Source: Aquabacterium sp. CECT 9606
Lineage (GTDB): Bacteria > Pseudomonadota > Gammaproteobacteria > Burkholderiales > Burkholderiaceae_C
Assembly: GCF_918741295.1 (NCBI RefSeq)
Contig: NZ_CAKKNB010000004.1
Coordinates: 310,001 to 374,000 of the forward strand
Length of the DNA: 64,000 nt
Reading direction: 5' to 3'
The notes beneath the pieces were generated by a model that saw only the letters and a program-made list of their open reading frames with translations, was not told the DNA's origin and made no database searches. The position numbers and the translations under genes are program-made. Position 1 is the first letter of the stretch. Each line of letters begins with the position of its first letter. Shown one piece after another: positions 8,199-18,398 of the stretch.

Positions 8199-9278
8199 GT
8201 GAGCTTTCTTGACACGCTCTTGGGCCGCAAGCATCCGCCAATGATTGGACTGGACATCAGTTCATCAAGCGTGAAGCTGGTCGAGCTAAGCCAGACACAG
8301 TCTGGCGAATACATTCTGGAACGATTTGCGTCCGAGCCTTTTGAAAAGGGTTGGATCGCCGACGGTCAAATCGAAAAATTCGATGAAGTCGCGGAAGCCG
8401 TGCGCAAGGTCGTCGTCAAAAGCGGCACCCGTACCAAGCACGTGGCCATGGCGATGCCGCAGTCGGCCGTCATCACGAAAAAGATCATGCTCCCGGCAGG
8501 CCTGCGCGAAGAAGAAATGGAAATGCAGGTGGAGGCCGAGGCCAACCAGTACATCCCCTTTTCCCTGGACGAAGTCAGCCTGGATTTCTGCGTGGTCGGC
8601 CCCAGCCCCACGTCGGCGGGCGATGTCGAGGTGATGATCGCCGCGTCGCGCAAAGACCGCGTGCAGGACCGCCAAGGGCTCGCTGAATCGGCTGGCTTGA
8701 AGCCGGCCATCCTGGACATCGAGTCGTATGCATCGCGCCTGGCCGTGCAACGCCTGGTTGAAAACCTGCCAGGCGAAGGCAAGGATGCCTTGGTGGCACT
8801 GTTCGAAATCGGGGCAGAAAACACCAGCCTCAAGGTGCTGCGTGACAACGAACTGCTGTACGACCGCGACCAGGCTTTTGGTGGCGCGCAGTTGACGCAG
8901 CTGATCTCGCGCCAATACGGTTTTTCGTTTGAAGAGGCCGAGACCAAGAAGCTGGCAGGCGATCTGCCTGAAGATTTTCAGAACACCATCTTGGGCCCAT
9001 TCGTGGACAGCCTCTCGCAAGAGATCGGCCGTGCTTTGCAATATTTCTTCACCAGCACACCGCACCACAAGGTGCACTACGTGATGCTGGCTGGCGGCAC
9101 GGCTTCCTTGCCTGGCCTGAAAGACCGGGTGACCGAATTGACAGGCTTTGCCTCGATGGTGGTCAACCCCTTTGACGGCATGAAGTTGGGCTCGGCAATC
9201 CGCGAAAGCAAACTTCGCCGTGAAGCACCTTCCTACCTCACGGCGTGCGGACTGGCCATGCGGAGGTTCCTCGCATGA
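8199..9278 (+). CDS. pilM: Type IV pilus inner-membrane platform protein PilM
   Basis: An actin-like cytoplasmic ATPase-fold protein that binds the PilN N-terminus and links the pilus motors to the alignment complex. The GTG at 8199 is chosen (359 residues). It gives the family N-terminus 'FLDTLLGRKHPPMIGLDISSSSVKLVEL' in spaced form (phosphate-1 motif GLDISSSSVK), and GGGGGA lies at 8189-8194. Further actin-fold motifs are 'ALFEIGAENTSL' (phosphate 2) and 'VMLAGGTASLPGL' (adenosine motif). The first gene of the pilMNOPQ operon; its stop overlaps the pilN start. Confidence 0.95.
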   Translation: MSFLDTLLGRKHPPMIGLDISSSSVKLVELSQTQSGEYILERFASEPFEKGWIADGQIEKFDEVAEAVRKVVVKSGTRTKHVAMAMPQSAVITKKIMLPAGLREEEMEMQVEAEANQYIPFSLDEVSLDFCVVGPSPTSAGDVEVMIAASRKDRVQDRQGLAESAGLKPAILDIESYASRLAVQRLVENLPGEGKDALVALFEIGAENTSLKVLRDNELLYDRDQAFGGAQLTQLISRQYGFSFEEAETKKLAGDLPEDFQNTILGPFVDSLSQEIGRALQYFFTSTPHHKVHYVMLAGGTASLPGLKDRVTELTGFASMVVNPFDGMKLGSAIRESKLRREAPSYLTACGLAMRRFLA

Positions 9279-9907
9279 TTTTGATCAACCTATTACCTCA
9301 CCGCGAAGAGAAGCGAAAGCTGCGCAAGCAGGCTTTCTTCGTGGGCCTGGGGCTGTCCGTGGTTGCCGGTGCCGTCTTGGTCGCTTTGGCTTACGCGGTT
9401 CAGCAGCAGATGATTTCCGCGCAGCAGGCTCGCAACGAGTTCCTCAGTGCTGAGATCCACAAGCTTGAAGAGGACATCAAGGACGTCTCCGGTTTGAAGG
9501 CTGAGATCGAATCTTTGAAAGCCCGTCAAAAGGCCGTGGAAGACCTGCAGATCGACCGGAACATGCCGGTTCACTTGCTCAACGAGCTGGTCCAGCAAAC
9601 GCCGGAAGGCATCTACCTCAAGAGCATCAAGCAAGATGGTCAAACGGTGATGGTGTCCGGCATTGCCCAGACCAATGAGCGGGTCTCCGAGTTCCTGCGC
9701 AACACCGCCTACAAGTCCGAGTGGCTTGAAAAGCCCGAGTTGCAAGAGATCAAGGCCTCCGCACAACAGACGAAGGACGTGAGAGAGCCCAAGCGCTTGT
9801 TCGACTTCTCCATTCGCCTGAGTTTGAAGCGTCCCCAGGATGTCTCGCCGGCAGCATCAGGTGCGTCAGCGCCGAGTCCGGCTGCATCTGCGGCCCCGAA
9901 GTCTTGA
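9275..9907 (+). CDS. pilN: Type IV pilus assembly protein PilN
   Basis: A bitopic inner-membrane protein of 210 residues. It begins MILINLLPHREE, the conserved cytoplasmic 'INLLP' peptide that docks into PilM. A transmembrane helix follows (about 22-44), then a periplasmic coiled coil (about 50-85) and an alpha/beta domain that pairs with PilO. The C-terminus is a low-complexity Ala/Ser/Pro tail. The ATG overlaps the pilM stop (ATGA), and GGAGG lies at 9262-9266. Confidence 0.95.
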   Translation: MILINLLPHREEKRKLRKQAFFVGLGLSVVAGAVLVALAYAVQQQMISAQQARNEFLSAEIHKLEEDIKDVSGLKAEIESLKARQKAVEDLQIDRNMPVHLLNELVQQTPEGIYLKSIKQDGQTVMVSGIAQTNERVSEFLRNTAYKSEWLEKPELQEIKASAQQTKDVREPKRLFDFSIRLSLKRPQDVSPAASGASAPSPAASAAPKS

Positions 9908-9919
9908 GGCGGGCACATC

Positions 9920-10615
9920 ATGGCGAATCCAAATTTCAACATTGATTTCAACGCCTGGTTTGCGGATGCGCAAGATCAGTTCCGGGGGCTTAACCCCAAT
10001 GAGCCTGGGCAGTGGCCCATCCTGCCAAAGCTGGCTGCGTTCCTGCTAGCCGGTGTGGTGGTGCTGGTGCTCGGTTGGTTCGGCTTGCTGCAAAGCCAGG
10101 ACGAGGCCTTGACCGCCGAGCGGGACAAGGAGCCGGCGCTCAAGCAGGAGTTCCGCAGCAAGCTGGCGCAGGCCATCAATCTGAACGAATTGCGCAAGCA
10201 GCGCACGCAGGTGCAGGAATACGTGACCCAGCTTGAAAAGCAACTGCCTGGCAAAGCCGAAATGGATGCCTTGTTGTCCGACATCAACCAGGCAGGTCTG
10301 GGCCGCGGCCTGGAGTTCGAGTTGTTCCGTCCTGGTCAGGTATCAGTCAAGGACTACTACGCCGAACTGCCGATTTCGATCCGCGTGACGGGGCGGTACC
10401 ATGACATTGGTGCCTTCACCGCTGACATCGCCAACCTGTCGCGGATCGTGACATTGCACAACCTGACGATCGGTGCGCCAACCACCGCCACCAACGGTCC
10501 CAGCGGATCCTTGTTCATGGAAGCCACAGCCCGCACTTACCGCTACCTTGATCCCGCCGAGGTCGAAGCTCAGCGTGTCGACAAGGCCAAGGCCAACAAA
10601 GGGGACAAGAAATGA
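9920..10615 (+). CDS. pilO: Type IV pilus assembly protein PilO
   Basis: The partner of PilN in the inner-membrane alignment subcomplex, 231 residues. It has a short cytoplasmic N-terminus (NFNIDFNAWFADAQDQF), one transmembrane helix at about 35-57, a periplasmic coiled coil at about 60-125 and a ferredoxin-like domain including 'ISIRVTGRYHDIGAFTADIANL'. It lies 12 bases after pilN and overlaps pilP by four. Confidence 0.95.
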   Translation: MANPNFNIDFNAWFADAQDQFRGLNPNEPGQWPILPKLAAFLLAGVVVLVLGWFGLLQSQDEALTAERDKEPALKQEFRSKLAQAINLNELRKQRTQVQEYVTQLEKQLPGKAEMDALLSDINQAGLGRGLEFELFRPGQVSVKDYYAELPISIRVTGRYHDIGAFTADIANLSRIVTLHNLTIGAPTTATNGPSGSLFMEATARTYRYLDPAEVEAQRVDKAKANKGDKK

Positions 10616-11148
10616 TCTGTCGCCCTTATCTGGCCTTGGTGGCCCTGACGACGATGACCTTGCTGGCCGGCTGCGCGTCCGAACAGGATGAACTGAAAGC
10701 CTGGATGGACCAGCAGCGTCATGAGGTGCAGCCCAGCGTGCCGCCACTCAAACCGCCGCAAAAGTTCAACCCTCGTGCCTATGTGGGCGCCGATGGGGTG
10801 GAGCCTTTCAGCACGCAAAAGCTGACGGTGGCCCTCAAGCAAGAGGCGCGGCAGCCCAACTCGGCCATCGCGGCCGAGCTGAATCGCCGCAAGGAGCCTT
10901 TGGAAGCCTATCCCCTGGATTCCATGAGCATGGTGGGCAGCGTGAATCGTAAAGGTGCTCCTTATGCGCTGCTCAGAGTCGATAACTTGCTTTACCAAGT
11001 CAAGACCGGGGACTACCTCGGCCAGAACTACGGAAAGATCATGAAGATCACCGAGACCGAAATCGAGTTGCGCGAAATCGTTCAGGACGCCGCAGGCGAA
11101 TGGACTGAACGCCCGACCACGCTGCAACTCCAGGAGACCGCGCGATGA
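10612..11148 (+). CDS. pilP: Type IV pilus lipoprotein PilP
   Basis: A 178-residue inner-membrane lipoprotein with signal peptide and lipobox 'LLAGC'. A disordered proline-rich linker (about 35-65) binds PilNO, and the C-terminal beta-sandwich ('PLDSMSMVGSVNRKG...LYQVKTGDYLGQNYG') contacts the PilQ secretin. It overlaps pilO upstream and pilQ downstream by four bases each, so translation is coupled. Confidence 0.96.
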   Translation: MICRPYLALVALTTMTLLAGCASEQDELKAWMDQQRHEVQPSVPPLKPPQKFNPRAYVGADGVEPFSTQKLTVALKQEARQPNSAIAAELNRRKEPLEAYPLDSMSMVGSVNRKGAPYALLRVDNLLYQVKTGDYLGQNYGKIMKITETEIELREIVQDAAGEWTERPTTLQLQETAR

Positions 11149-13322
11149 AACACCTGCAGGAGAAATTGACTATGAAACCGTGGCGCGTCGTGCTGGCTGG
11201 GCTGTCCTTGGCCCTGGCATCTCCCCTGACTTGGGCGGCAGCGGCCATTCAGTCGATCACCAGCAGCCAACAGGCTGGCTCTGACGTGGTCCGCATCGAG
11301 TTGTCCGAACCATTGGCCTTGGTGCCGGCCGGATTCGTCGTTCAGGCGCCACCTCGCATCGCGATCGATTTGCCTGGTGTAACCAGCGCGTTGGGTCGCA
11401 ACATGGTCGATCTCAACCAAGGCAATCTGCGCACGGTGAATGTGGCCCAGGCCGGCGAGCGCACCCGCTTGGTCTTGAACCTGCGCCAGCCCACCACCTA
11501 CAAGGCACAGTTGCAAGGCAAGACCTTGATTCTGGTGCTGGACCCTTCGCCCGCTTCGTCGCCCGCCCCGGTGACCGAAGCCAAGACTGGCACGGCCACC
11601 TCGCCAGAGACCGTCCATTTTGCTGAAGCCAAGAACGCAGCGCCTTTGGCGCTCAAGGACATCGACTTCCGCCGTGGCCAGGATGGCGCTGGTCGGGTGG
11701 TCGTTGATCTGCCCAACAACCAAGTGGGCGTGGACATCAAGCAGCAAGGCCAGAACCTGGTGGTCGAGTTTGTGCGTGCCACCTTGCCGGATCGCTTGAA
11801 GCGCCGCTTTGACGTGGCCGACTTTGGCACGCCGGTGCAGACCGTCAGCGCCACGCAAACCGGTGACCGGGTCAAGCTGCTGGTGGATGCCCGTGGTGAT
11901 TGGGAACACTCGGCCTACCAGAGCGACAACCAGTTCGTCCTGGAAGTTCGTCGGCGCAAGGTTGACCCGAACAAACTGACCCAAGGGCCCGGCTATTCGG
12001 GCGAGAAGCTGTCGCTGAACTTCCAGAACATCGAAGTGCGCGCTTTGCTGCAGGTCATTGCCGACTTCACCAACTTCAACGTGGTGACCAGCGACACCGT
12101 CACCGGCAACGTGACCTTGCGACTGAAAGATGTGCCTTGGGATCAAGCTCTGGACATCATCCTGCAAGCCAAGGGTTTGGGCGTGCGCAAGAGCGGCAAC
12201 GTGCTGTGGATTGCGCCCAAGGATGAAATCAACGCCAAGGAGAAGTTGGATCTGGAAGCCAAGGCCCAAGTCGCGGCGCTCGAGCCTCTGCGCACCCAGT
12301 CTTTCCAGCTCAACTACACGAAGGCAGAAGAAATTGCCAAGGGTTTGACGGGGACGCAGTCGGGCAGCAGCTCGGGCGGCGGCGGTAGCAGCACGGCCAC
12401 CAAGATCTTGTCTCCTCGCGGCAGTGTTATTTACGAAACCCGCACCAACCAGATCTTCGTCAATGACATTCCATCCAAGCTGGAAGAAATCCAGCAGTTG
12501 ATCAGCAAGATCGACATTCCTGTTCGTCAGGTGTTGATCGAGGCCCGGATCGTGGAAGCCGATGACAGCTTTGGTCGCTCCCTCGGCGTCAAGTTGGGCG
12601 CCTCCAATACCCGTGCTGGTTCTTACGGCACGGGCAAAGTTGGCTCTGTGGTCACGGGCAGCTATTTGGGCGCAGGTCGTTTGAGTGGGCAAGTCTCTGA
12701 TGAGGTGGACTACATCCCCAACTCGCAGTTCTTGAGCTTGCCCGCCACTGCGCTCAATGGCTACAACCCGGCCACCTTGGGCATTTCCTTGTTCAACTCG
12801 GGCGGCACGCGTTTCTTGAACCTGGAGTTGTCGGCGCTTGAAGCCGATGGCCGCGGCAAGATCGTGTCCAGCCCTCGTGTGATCACGGCTGACCAGGTGA
12901 AGGCGTTGATTGAGCAAGGGACCGAGTTGCCTTACCAGACGGCAACCTCCAGCGGGGCAACCGCCATCTCCTTCCGCAAGGCGAACCTGAAGCTGGAAGT
13001 GACGCCTCAGATCACGCCTGAAGGCAGCATCATCCTTGACGTGGATGTCAACAAGGACAGCGTGGGCCAAGTGACGACCGCAGGCTATGCGATCGACACC
13101 AAGCACGTGCAAACGCAAGTCTTGGTCGAGAACGGTGGCACGGTCGTGATTGGCGGCATCTTCTTGCAGCAAGAGACCAACAATGACCAGAAGGTGCCGG
13201 TGTTGGGCGACATTCCCTACCTGGGTGTGTTGTTCAGGAACACCTCCAGGCAGTCCAAGCGTTCCGAGCTGCTGATTTTCCTGACCCCCAAGGTGGTCTC
13301 CGAGAAGGGCGCTTTGCGCTGA
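11145..13322 (+). CDS. pilQ: Type IV pilus secretin PilQ
   Basis: The outer-membrane multimeric channel for the pilus fibre, 725 residues. A signal peptide is followed by two AMIN domains (about 35-130 and 165-270) that bind peptidoglycan. Next come a secretin/TonB short N-terminal domain ('LSLNFQNIEVRALLQVIADF') and an N1-type domain with a Ser/Gly linker near residue 410. The C-terminal secretin domain contains 'VLIEARIVEADDSFGRSLG', 'VPVLGDIPYLGVLFRN' and 'ELLIFLTPKVV'. Two starts are possible: 11145, overlapping pilP, and 11172, which has AGGAG at 11158 and begins a cleaner signal peptide. The longer one is listed. Confidence 0.96.
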   Translation: MKHLQEKLTMKPWRVVLAGLSLALASPLTWAAAAIQSITSSQQAGSDVVRIELSEPLALVPAGFVVQAPPRIAIDLPGVTSALGRNMVDLNQGNLRTVNVAQAGERTRLVLNLRQPTTYKAQLQGKTLILVLDPSPASSPAPVTEAKTGTATSPETVHFAEAKNAAPLALKDIDFRRGQDGAGRVVVDLPNNQVGVDIKQQGQNLVVEFVRATLPDRLKRRFDVADFGTPVQTVSATQTGDRVKLLVDARGDWEHSAYQSDNQFVLEVRRRKVDPNKLTQGPGYSGEKLSLNFQNIEVRALLQVIADFTNFNVVTSDTVTGNVTLRLKDVPWDQALDIILQAKGLGVRKSGNVLWIAPKDEINAKEKLDLEAKAQVAALEPLRTQSFQLNYTKAEEIAKGLTGTQSGSSSGGGGSSTATKILSPRGSVIYETRTNQIFVNDIPSKLEEIQQLISKIDIPVRQVLIEARIVEADDSFGRSLGVKLGASNTRAGSYGTGKVGSVVTGSYLGAGRLSGQVSDEVDYIPNSQFLSLPATALNGYNPATLGISLFNSGGTRFLNLELSALEADGRGKIVSSPRVITADQVKALIEQGTELPYQTATSSGATAISFRKANLKLEVTPQITPEGSIILDVDVNKDSVGQVTTAGYAIDTKHVQTQVLVENGGTVVIGGIFLQQETNNDQKVPVLGDIPYLGVLFRNTSRQSKRSELLIFLTPKVVSEKGALR

Positions 13323-13330
13323 GCGGAGCT

Positions 13331-13879
13331 TTGTTGGATGCAGTGATCGCACTCGTGGGGTTGCCTGGCGGTGGTAAATCGACCGTCGGGCGGCAACTGG
13401 CCAAGCGAATCAAGGCTCGTTTCGTCGATTCAGACGCTGTGCTTGAAGAGCGGATTGGCATGCCCATCCGCTTGTTTTTTGAGCAGCATGGCGAGGCGCT
13501 TTTCCGCGACCATGAAGAAGCGGTCATTGATGAGCTGACGCGCCAGGCTGAGGTGGGATCACCCTTGGTGATTGCCACCGGTGGCGGCGTTGTGCTGCGC
13601 CCAGCCAACCGCCGACACCTCAGGGAGCGGGCGACGGTGATTTACCTGCGTTCAACGCCTGAGGAGTTATTTCGGCGCTTGAGGCATGACACGCAGAGAC
13701 CTCTTTTGCAGGTCAAGGACCCGATGGCCAAATTGCGAGAGCTTTATGAGCAGCGCCATCCTCTTTACGAGGAAACTGCCCATCACTGCATCGACACCGG
13801 CCGCCCCTCGGTCGGAGCTTTGGTCAACATGATCGTGTCGCAATTGGGCTTGGCAGAGCAGAGTCCGCCAGAGGCCTGA
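13331..13879 (+). CDS. aroK: Shikimate kinase
   Basis: An ATP-dependent phosphorylation enzyme for shikimate, step five of the chorismate pathway. It is 182 residues from a TTG start (TTG at 13334 or GTG at 13343 are alternatives; no in-frame ATG suits). It shows the Walker A 'GLPGGGKST', the shikimate-binding 'DSDAVLEERIGMPI', the 'ATGGGVVLRP' loop and the lid 'RLRHDTQRPLL'. It follows pilQ by eight bases, the classic pilQ-aroK order. The usual next gene, aroB, is not here; galU converges with a three-base gap. Confidence 0.95.
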   Translation: MLDAVIALVGLPGGGKSTVGRQLAKRIKARFVDSDAVLEERIGMPIRLFFEQHGEALFRDHEEAVIDELTRQAEVGSPLVIATGGGVVLRPANRRHLRERATVIYLRSTPEELFRRLRHDTQRPLLQVKDPMAKLRELYEQRHPLYEETAHHCIDTGRPSVGALVNMIVSQLGLAEQSPPEA

Positions 13880-13882
13880 TCA

Positions 13883-14752
13883 TCAGCCCAGTTGCATTTG
13901 CTTCAGGTATTGCTTGAGCCAGGGGCCGACCTGAGGGTGCTGCAGGCCCAGCTCAATGTTGGCCTCCAGAAAGCCTTCCTTGCTGCCACAGTCGTAGCGT
14001 TTGCCCTGGTACTGAAATGCAAAGACCTTTTCCTGGCGCAATAAACCTGCAATGCCGTCAGTCAGCTGGATTTCATTGCCCACGCCCCGAGGCTGAGAGC
14101 GAATTTGCTCAAAGATCCCGGGCGTCAGGATATAGCGGCCGGCCACGCCCAGGCGTGAAGGTGCTTGCTCCGGACTTGGTTTTTCGACGATGCGCGACAC
14201 GTCCATCAAGTGAGAGTTGACCTGGGTGCCGGCCACGATGCCGTACCGTTTGGTCTGCTCCTGGGGGACCTCCTGCACGGCCAGGATGGACGCACCCCAT
14301 TGTTCGAACTGCTCAACCATCTGGCGCAGCACGGGCGTGTCGCCCACCATCAGGTCGTCGGCCAGCAGGACCGCAAAGGGCTCGCCCCGGACCAGCCGCT
14401 CACCGCACAACACGGCGTGCCCCAGCCCCAGACTTTTGGGCTGGCGCACGAACACACATTCCATGTCCGCCGGCTTGATGGATTGCACGACGTTCAGCAG
14501 TTCCCGCTTGCCTGCTTGCTCCAGCTCGTATTCCAGTTCAAACGCGGTGTCGAAGTGATCTTCGATGGGCCGCTTGTGGCGGCCAGTCACGAAAATCATC
14601 TCTCGGATACCGGCGTCGTAAGCTTCCTCTACCGCGTATTGGATCAGCGGTTTGTCGACGACGGGCAGCATCTCTTTGGGCTGCGCCTTGGTGGCCGGCA
14701 GGAATCGGGTGCCCAGGCCGGCGACTGGGAAGATGGCCTTGGTGATTTGCAT
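13883..14752 (-). CDS. galU: UTP-glucose-1-phosphate uridylyltransferase
   Basis: Makes UDP-glucose for surface polysaccharides and trehalose-type pathways. It is 289 residues from the ATG at 14752, preceded by AGGA. Its nucleotidyltransferase signature is '[20 protein letters not shown]' with the following 'LPVVDKP'. Other motifs are '[15 protein letters not shown]', 'FAVLLADD' (metal/UTP site) and '[10 protein letters not shown]'. It lies downstream of valS, 82 bases away. Confidence 0.96.
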   Translation of the reverse strand: MQITKAIFPVAGLGTRFLPATKAQPKEMLPVVDKPLIQYAVEEAYDAGIREMIFVTGRHKRPIEDHFDTAFELEYELEQAGKRELLNVVQSIKPADMECVFVRQPKSLGLGHAVLCGERLVRGEPFAVLLADDLMVGDTPVLRQMVEQFEQWGASILAVQEVPQEQTKRYGIVAGTQVNSHLMDVSRIVEKPSPEQAPSRLGVAGRYILTPGIFEQIRSQPRGVGNEIQLTDGIAGLLRQEKVFAFQYQGKRYDCGSKEGFLEANIELGLQHPQVGPWLKQYLKQMQLG

Positions 14753-14776
14753 TTTCAGATTCCTCGGTGCGGCAGC

Positions 14777-14800
14777 GCTCAATGGTGTCAGCCATTGAGC
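14777..14800. promoter_or_regulatory. Perfect 9-bp stem-loop in the valS-galU gap
   Basis: GCTCAATGG and CCATTGAGC are separated by six bases. There is no T run on either side in the valS-to-galU direction, so it is not a standard terminator. It could be an operator or a leader structure of galU. Confidence 0.35.
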
Positions 14801-14834
14801 CCTTCGCACACGGATAGTTCCCTCATCCCAGGGA

Positions 14835-17708
14835 TCACCCTAGCCGCTGGAATTGCTCGCGCACCCTGGCCAGCGTGGCGGTGAAGTCAGCCAGGCGTTG
14901 TTTTTCCTGGTCCACCACGGCGGCGGGCGCGCGGGCCACGAAGCTTTCGTTGCCCAATTTGCCGTGAACCTTGGCGATTTCGCCCGCCAGGCGCTGGATT
15001 TCCTTGTCCAGCCGCTTGCGCTCGGCTTCCACATCGATCTCGACATGGAGTGCGAGGCGGGTTTCGCCTTGAACGGCCACCGGGGCCATGCTGGTGGCCT
15101 GCGTGAAGGCCGCTTCATCCAGCACCTTGACCTCGCTGAGTTTGGCCAGGGCCTTGATCACGGGGGCGGCCTGCGTGACGAACGCGGTGTCGCCCACGGT
15201 CAGCAGGGGCACGCGTTCGGCCGGCGACAAGCTCATTTCGCTGCGCAGATTGCGGCATGCGCCCACCAGGGCCTTGAGCTTGGCCACCCAGGCGTCGGAC
15301 TCGGGGTCGATGCGGCTCAGGTCCGGCGTGGGGTAGGGGGCCCGCACGATGGATTCATCGGAGCCGGCCGTCTTGCGGCCCGCCACGGGTGCCACGGTTT
15401 GCCACAACTCTTCGGTGATGAAGGGCGTGATGGGGTGCATCAGGCGCAGGATGGTTTCCAGCACGCGGATCAAGGTGCGGCGCGTAGCCCTCTGGGCAGC
15501 CTCGGCTTTCCCGCGTTGTTGCTGGTCGTTGCCCAAGTCCTTGGCGGCGTTCAGTTGTGCCTTGGCGATCTCGATGTACCAGTCGCAGTATTCGTCCCAG
15601 ACGAACTGGTAGAGCGCGGTGGCGACGTTGTCCAGGCGGAAATCGGCGAAGGCTTGTTCGACAGTGGCTTCCAGGCGCTGCAGTTCGCTGACGATCCAGC
15701 GGTCGGCCGGGCTGAACTCCAGGTAGCCACCTGATGCGCAGGCGCCTGGTTCGTGGGTCTGGAGCCCGCAGTCCTGGCCTTCGCAATTCATCAGCACGAA
15801 CTTGGTGGCATTCCAGAGTTTGTTGCAAAAATTGCGGTAACCCTCACACCGCTTGCTGTCAAAGTTGATGCTGCGGCCCAGGCTGGCCAGCGCGGCAAAG
15901 GTGAAACGCAAGGCGTCGGCGCCGTAGCCGGGGATGCCGTCGGGGAACTCCTTTTCGGTGTTCTTGCGGACCTTGGGCGCGGTTTCAGGCCTGCGCAGGC
16001 CGGTGGTGCGCTTGTCCAGCAGCGGGGCGAGTTCGATGCCGTCGATCAGGTCGACCGGGTCCAGCACATTGCCTTCGGATTTGGACATCTTCTGGCCCTG
16101 CGCGTCGCGCACCAAGCCGTGGATGTAGACGTGCTTGAAGGGCACCTTGCCGGTGAAATGCTTGGTCATCATGATCATCCGGGCGACCCAGAAGAAGATG
16201 ATGTCGTAGCCGGTGACCAGCACGCTGGAGGGCAGGAAGAGGTCCTGCTCGATGGTCTTCTCGGGCCAGCCCAAGGTCGAGAAGGGGATGAGCGCGGCCG
16301 AGTACCAGGTGTCGAGCACGTCTTCGTCGCGCTGCAGGCTGCCGGTGTAGCCCGCTGCGGCGGCCTTGGCCTTGGCCTCGGCCTCGTTGTGGGCGACGAA
16401 GATCTCGCCATCGTGGCCATACCAGGCGGGAATCTGGTGGCCCCACCACAACTGGCGGCTGATGCACCAGTCCTGGATATTGTTCATCCACTGGTTGTAG
16501 GTGTTGACCCATTGCTCGGGCACGAACTTGACCTCGCCGCTCTGGACCACATCGATGGCCTTCTGCGCGATGCTCTGGCCCGGCTGGCCATCGACCGAGG
16601 GGTCGGCCTTGTTCATGGCGACGAACCATTGGTTGGTCAGCATGGGCTCGATGACCTGGCCGGTGCGCGTGCAGCGCGGCACCATCAGCTTGTGCTTCTT
16701 GACCTCAACCAGCAGGCCTTGGGCTTCCAGGTCGGCGACGATCTCCTTGCGGGCCACGAAGCGGTCCATGCCGCGGTAGGCGGCGGGGGCTTCGTCGTTC
16801 ACCTTCGCGTCCAGTGTGAAGATGGTGATCATGGGCAGGCCATGACGCTGGCCGACCGCGTAGTCGTTGTTGTCGTGCGCGGGCGTGACCTTGACCACGC
16901 CGGTGCCGAATTCCTTGTCGACGTACTCATCGGCGATGATGGGCACCAGGCGGCCTGTCAGTGGCAGCTTGACGTTCTTGCCGATCAACGCGGTGTAGCG
17001 CTCGTCCTCGGGGTGGACCATGACCGCGGTGTCGCCCAGCATGGTCTCGGGGCGTGTGGTGGCCACCACCAGGGTTTCGTCGCTGCCATCCACGGGGTAG
17101 CGGATGTGCCACATCGAGCCATCTTCTTCCTCGCTTTCGACTTCCAGGTCGGACACCGCGGACTTGAGCACCGGGTCCCAGTTGACCAGGCGCTTGCCGC
17201 GGTAGATCAGGCCTTGCTCGTGCAGGGTGACGAAGGTTTGCGTGACCACCTTGGACAGTTTTTCGTCCATGGTGAAGTATTCGTGCTCCCAGCTGACGCT
17301 GGCGCCCATGCGGCGCATCTGGCGTGTGATGGTGGTGCCGCTTTCTTCCTTCCACTCCCAGATGCGGGCGACGAAGTTCTTGCGGCCCAACAGGTGGCGC
17401 GTCAGCTTTTGCTCTTGCAGCTGGCGCTCCACCACGATCTGGGTGGCGATGCCGGCGTGGTCGGTGCCGGGCACCCACAGGGTGTTGTGGCCCAGCATGC
17501 GGTGGTAGCGCGTCAACGAGTCCATGATGGTCTGGTTGAAGGCGTGCCCCATGTGCAGCGTGCCGGTCACGTTGGGGGGCGGCAGCTGGATCGAGAACGA
17601 GGGCTTGCTCGGGTCCAGGGTGGGCGTGTACAGGCCGCGTTGCTCCCACAGCGGGCCCCAGTGGGCTTCAATCGGAGCGGGGTCGAAGGATTTGGCAAGT
17701 TCGGTCAT
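14835..17708 (-). CDS. valS: Valyl-tRNA synthetase
   Basis: A class I synthetase of 957 residues that charges tRNA-Val. It has the HIGH-type motif in '[15 protein letters not shown]', a long CP1 editing domain and the 'KMSKS' loop ('[10 protein letters not shown]'). The anticodon-binding helical domain and the C-terminal coiled-coil arm ('[20 protein letters not shown]') complete the bacterial architecture. Confidence 0.98.
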   Translation of the reverse strand: MTELAKSFDPAPIEAHWGPLWEQRGLYTPTLDPSKPSFSIQLPPPNVTGTLHMGHAFNQTIMDSLTRYHRMLGHNTLWVPGTDHAGIATQIVVERQLQEQKLTRHLLGRKNFVARIWEWKEESGTTITRQMRRMGASVSWEHEYFTMDEKLSKVVTQTFVTLHEQGLIYRGKRLVNWDPVLKSAVSDLEVESEEEDGSMWHIRYPVDGSDETLVVATTRPETMLGDTAVMVHPEDERYTALIGKNVKLPLTGRLVPIIADEYVDKEFGTGVVKVTPAHDNNDYAVGQRHGLPMITIFTLDAKVNDEAPAAYRGMDRFVARKEIVADLEAQGLLVEVKKHKLMVPRCTRTGQVIEPMLTNQWFVAMNKADPSVDGQPGQSIAQKAIDVVQSGEVKFVPEQWVNTYNQWMNNIQDWCISRQLWWGHQIPAWYGHDGEIFVAHNEAEAKAKAAAAGYTGSLQRDEDVLDTWYSAALIPFSTLGWPEKTIEQDLFLPSSVLVTGYDIIFFWVARMIMMTKHFTGKVPFKHVYIHGLVRDAQGQKMSKSEGNVLDPVDLIDGIELAPLLDKRTTGLRRPETAPKVRKNTEKEFPDGIPGYGADALRFTFAALASLGRSINFDSKRCEGYRNFCNKLWNATKFVLMNCEGQDCGLQTHEPGACASGGYLEFSPADRWIVSELQRLEATVEQAFADFRLDNVATALYQFVWDEYCDWYIEIAKAQLNAAKDLGNDQQQRGKAEAAQRATRRTLIRVLETILRLMHPITPFITEELWQTVAPVAGRKTAGSDESIVRAPYPTPDLSRIDPESDAWVAKLKALVGACRNLRSEMSLSPAERVPLLTVGDTAFVTQAAPVIKALAKLSEVKVLDEAAFTQATSMAPVAVQGETRLALHVEIDVEAERKRLDKEIQRLAGEIAKVHGKLGNESFVARAPAAVVDQEKQRLADFTATLARVREQFQRLG

Positions 17709-17929
17709 GGTGGCAATCGGGTGCGGTGGGGCGGAAATGCCCCGCGTCTCGGCGTTGCCCCGATTTTAGGCGGGCGATCGGCTTTTTCAGCGGGCAAGCC
17801 AATTGCTGGTAAATCCTGCGCTGGATCAAGGTTACAGCCCGTCCCGGCGGCTCATTGGCTTGTAAGGCGCGCGCAATGGTCCTACGATGGATTCAACGGC
17901 TGTGTGGCTGAGACTCTGAAGGGGTTCAA

Positions 17930-18376
17930 ATGTACGAGCACTTATTGGTACCGGTCGATGACAGTGAGTTGTCCGACAAGGCGATCGAAACCAGCGTGGG
18001 CTTGGCCAAGTTGCTAGGGGCGTCCATCACAGGCTTCACCGTGGAGCCGCCCTTGCCGCCCATGGTGATGGAGCAGGTGGCCATCGCCTACACCGCGGCC
18101 ACCATCCAGGATCACCAGGTCAGTTGCGAGGCCCACGCCCGCAAGGTGCTGAAGCGTTTCGCCGACCGCGCCGTTGAAGCGGGTGTGCATTTCGATGGCC
18201 AGTTCATGGTGACCGAAGGCATTCAGCAGGCCATTGTGGACATGGCCGAGCGCCAGAAGTGCGATCTGATCGTGATGGCGTCCCATGGTCGACATGGTTT
18301 CGACGCGCTCATCCACGGGTCACTGACCAAGAGTGTTTTGTCTCACAGCAAGTTGCCCTTGCTGATCATCCATTGA
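17930..18376 (+). CDS. Universal stress protein (UspA family)
   Basis: A 148-residue single-domain Usp with the N-terminal 'LLVPVDDSELSDKAIE' strand-helix and the C-terminal nucleotide-site signature 'MASHGRHGFDALIHGS', ending 'KLPLLIIH'. It is probably a cytoplasmic ATP-binding stress protein. AAGGGG precedes the start. It leads an apparent stress/envelope group with the DUF883, YqjE-like and YqjK-like genes. The 221-base region upstream presumably carries its promoter. Confidence 0.92.
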   Translation: MYEHLLVPVDDSELSDKAIETSVGLAKLLGASITGFTVEPPLPPMVMEQVAIAYTAATIQDHQVSCEAHARKVLKRFADRAVEAGVHFDGQFMVTEGIQQAIVDMAERQKCDLIVMASHGRHGFDALIHGSLTKSVLSHSKLPLLIIH

Positions 18377-18398
18377 TCACCAACCCCAGGAGAAAGCG

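Noticed and set aside
11082..13352. 756-residue open frame opposite pilQ
   Set aside because: Shadow of pilQ, which has clear AMIN, STN and secretin motifs in the plus frame.
17709..17929. Possible FNR/Anr half-site (TTGATCCAG on the minus strand) upstream of the Usp gene
   Set aside because: The second half-site does not match the consensus, so it was not called.
15753..18017. 754-residue open frame on the plus strand across valS
   Set aside because: Antisense shadow of valS; composition is low-complexity Gly/Val/His/Asp and no motif is seen.
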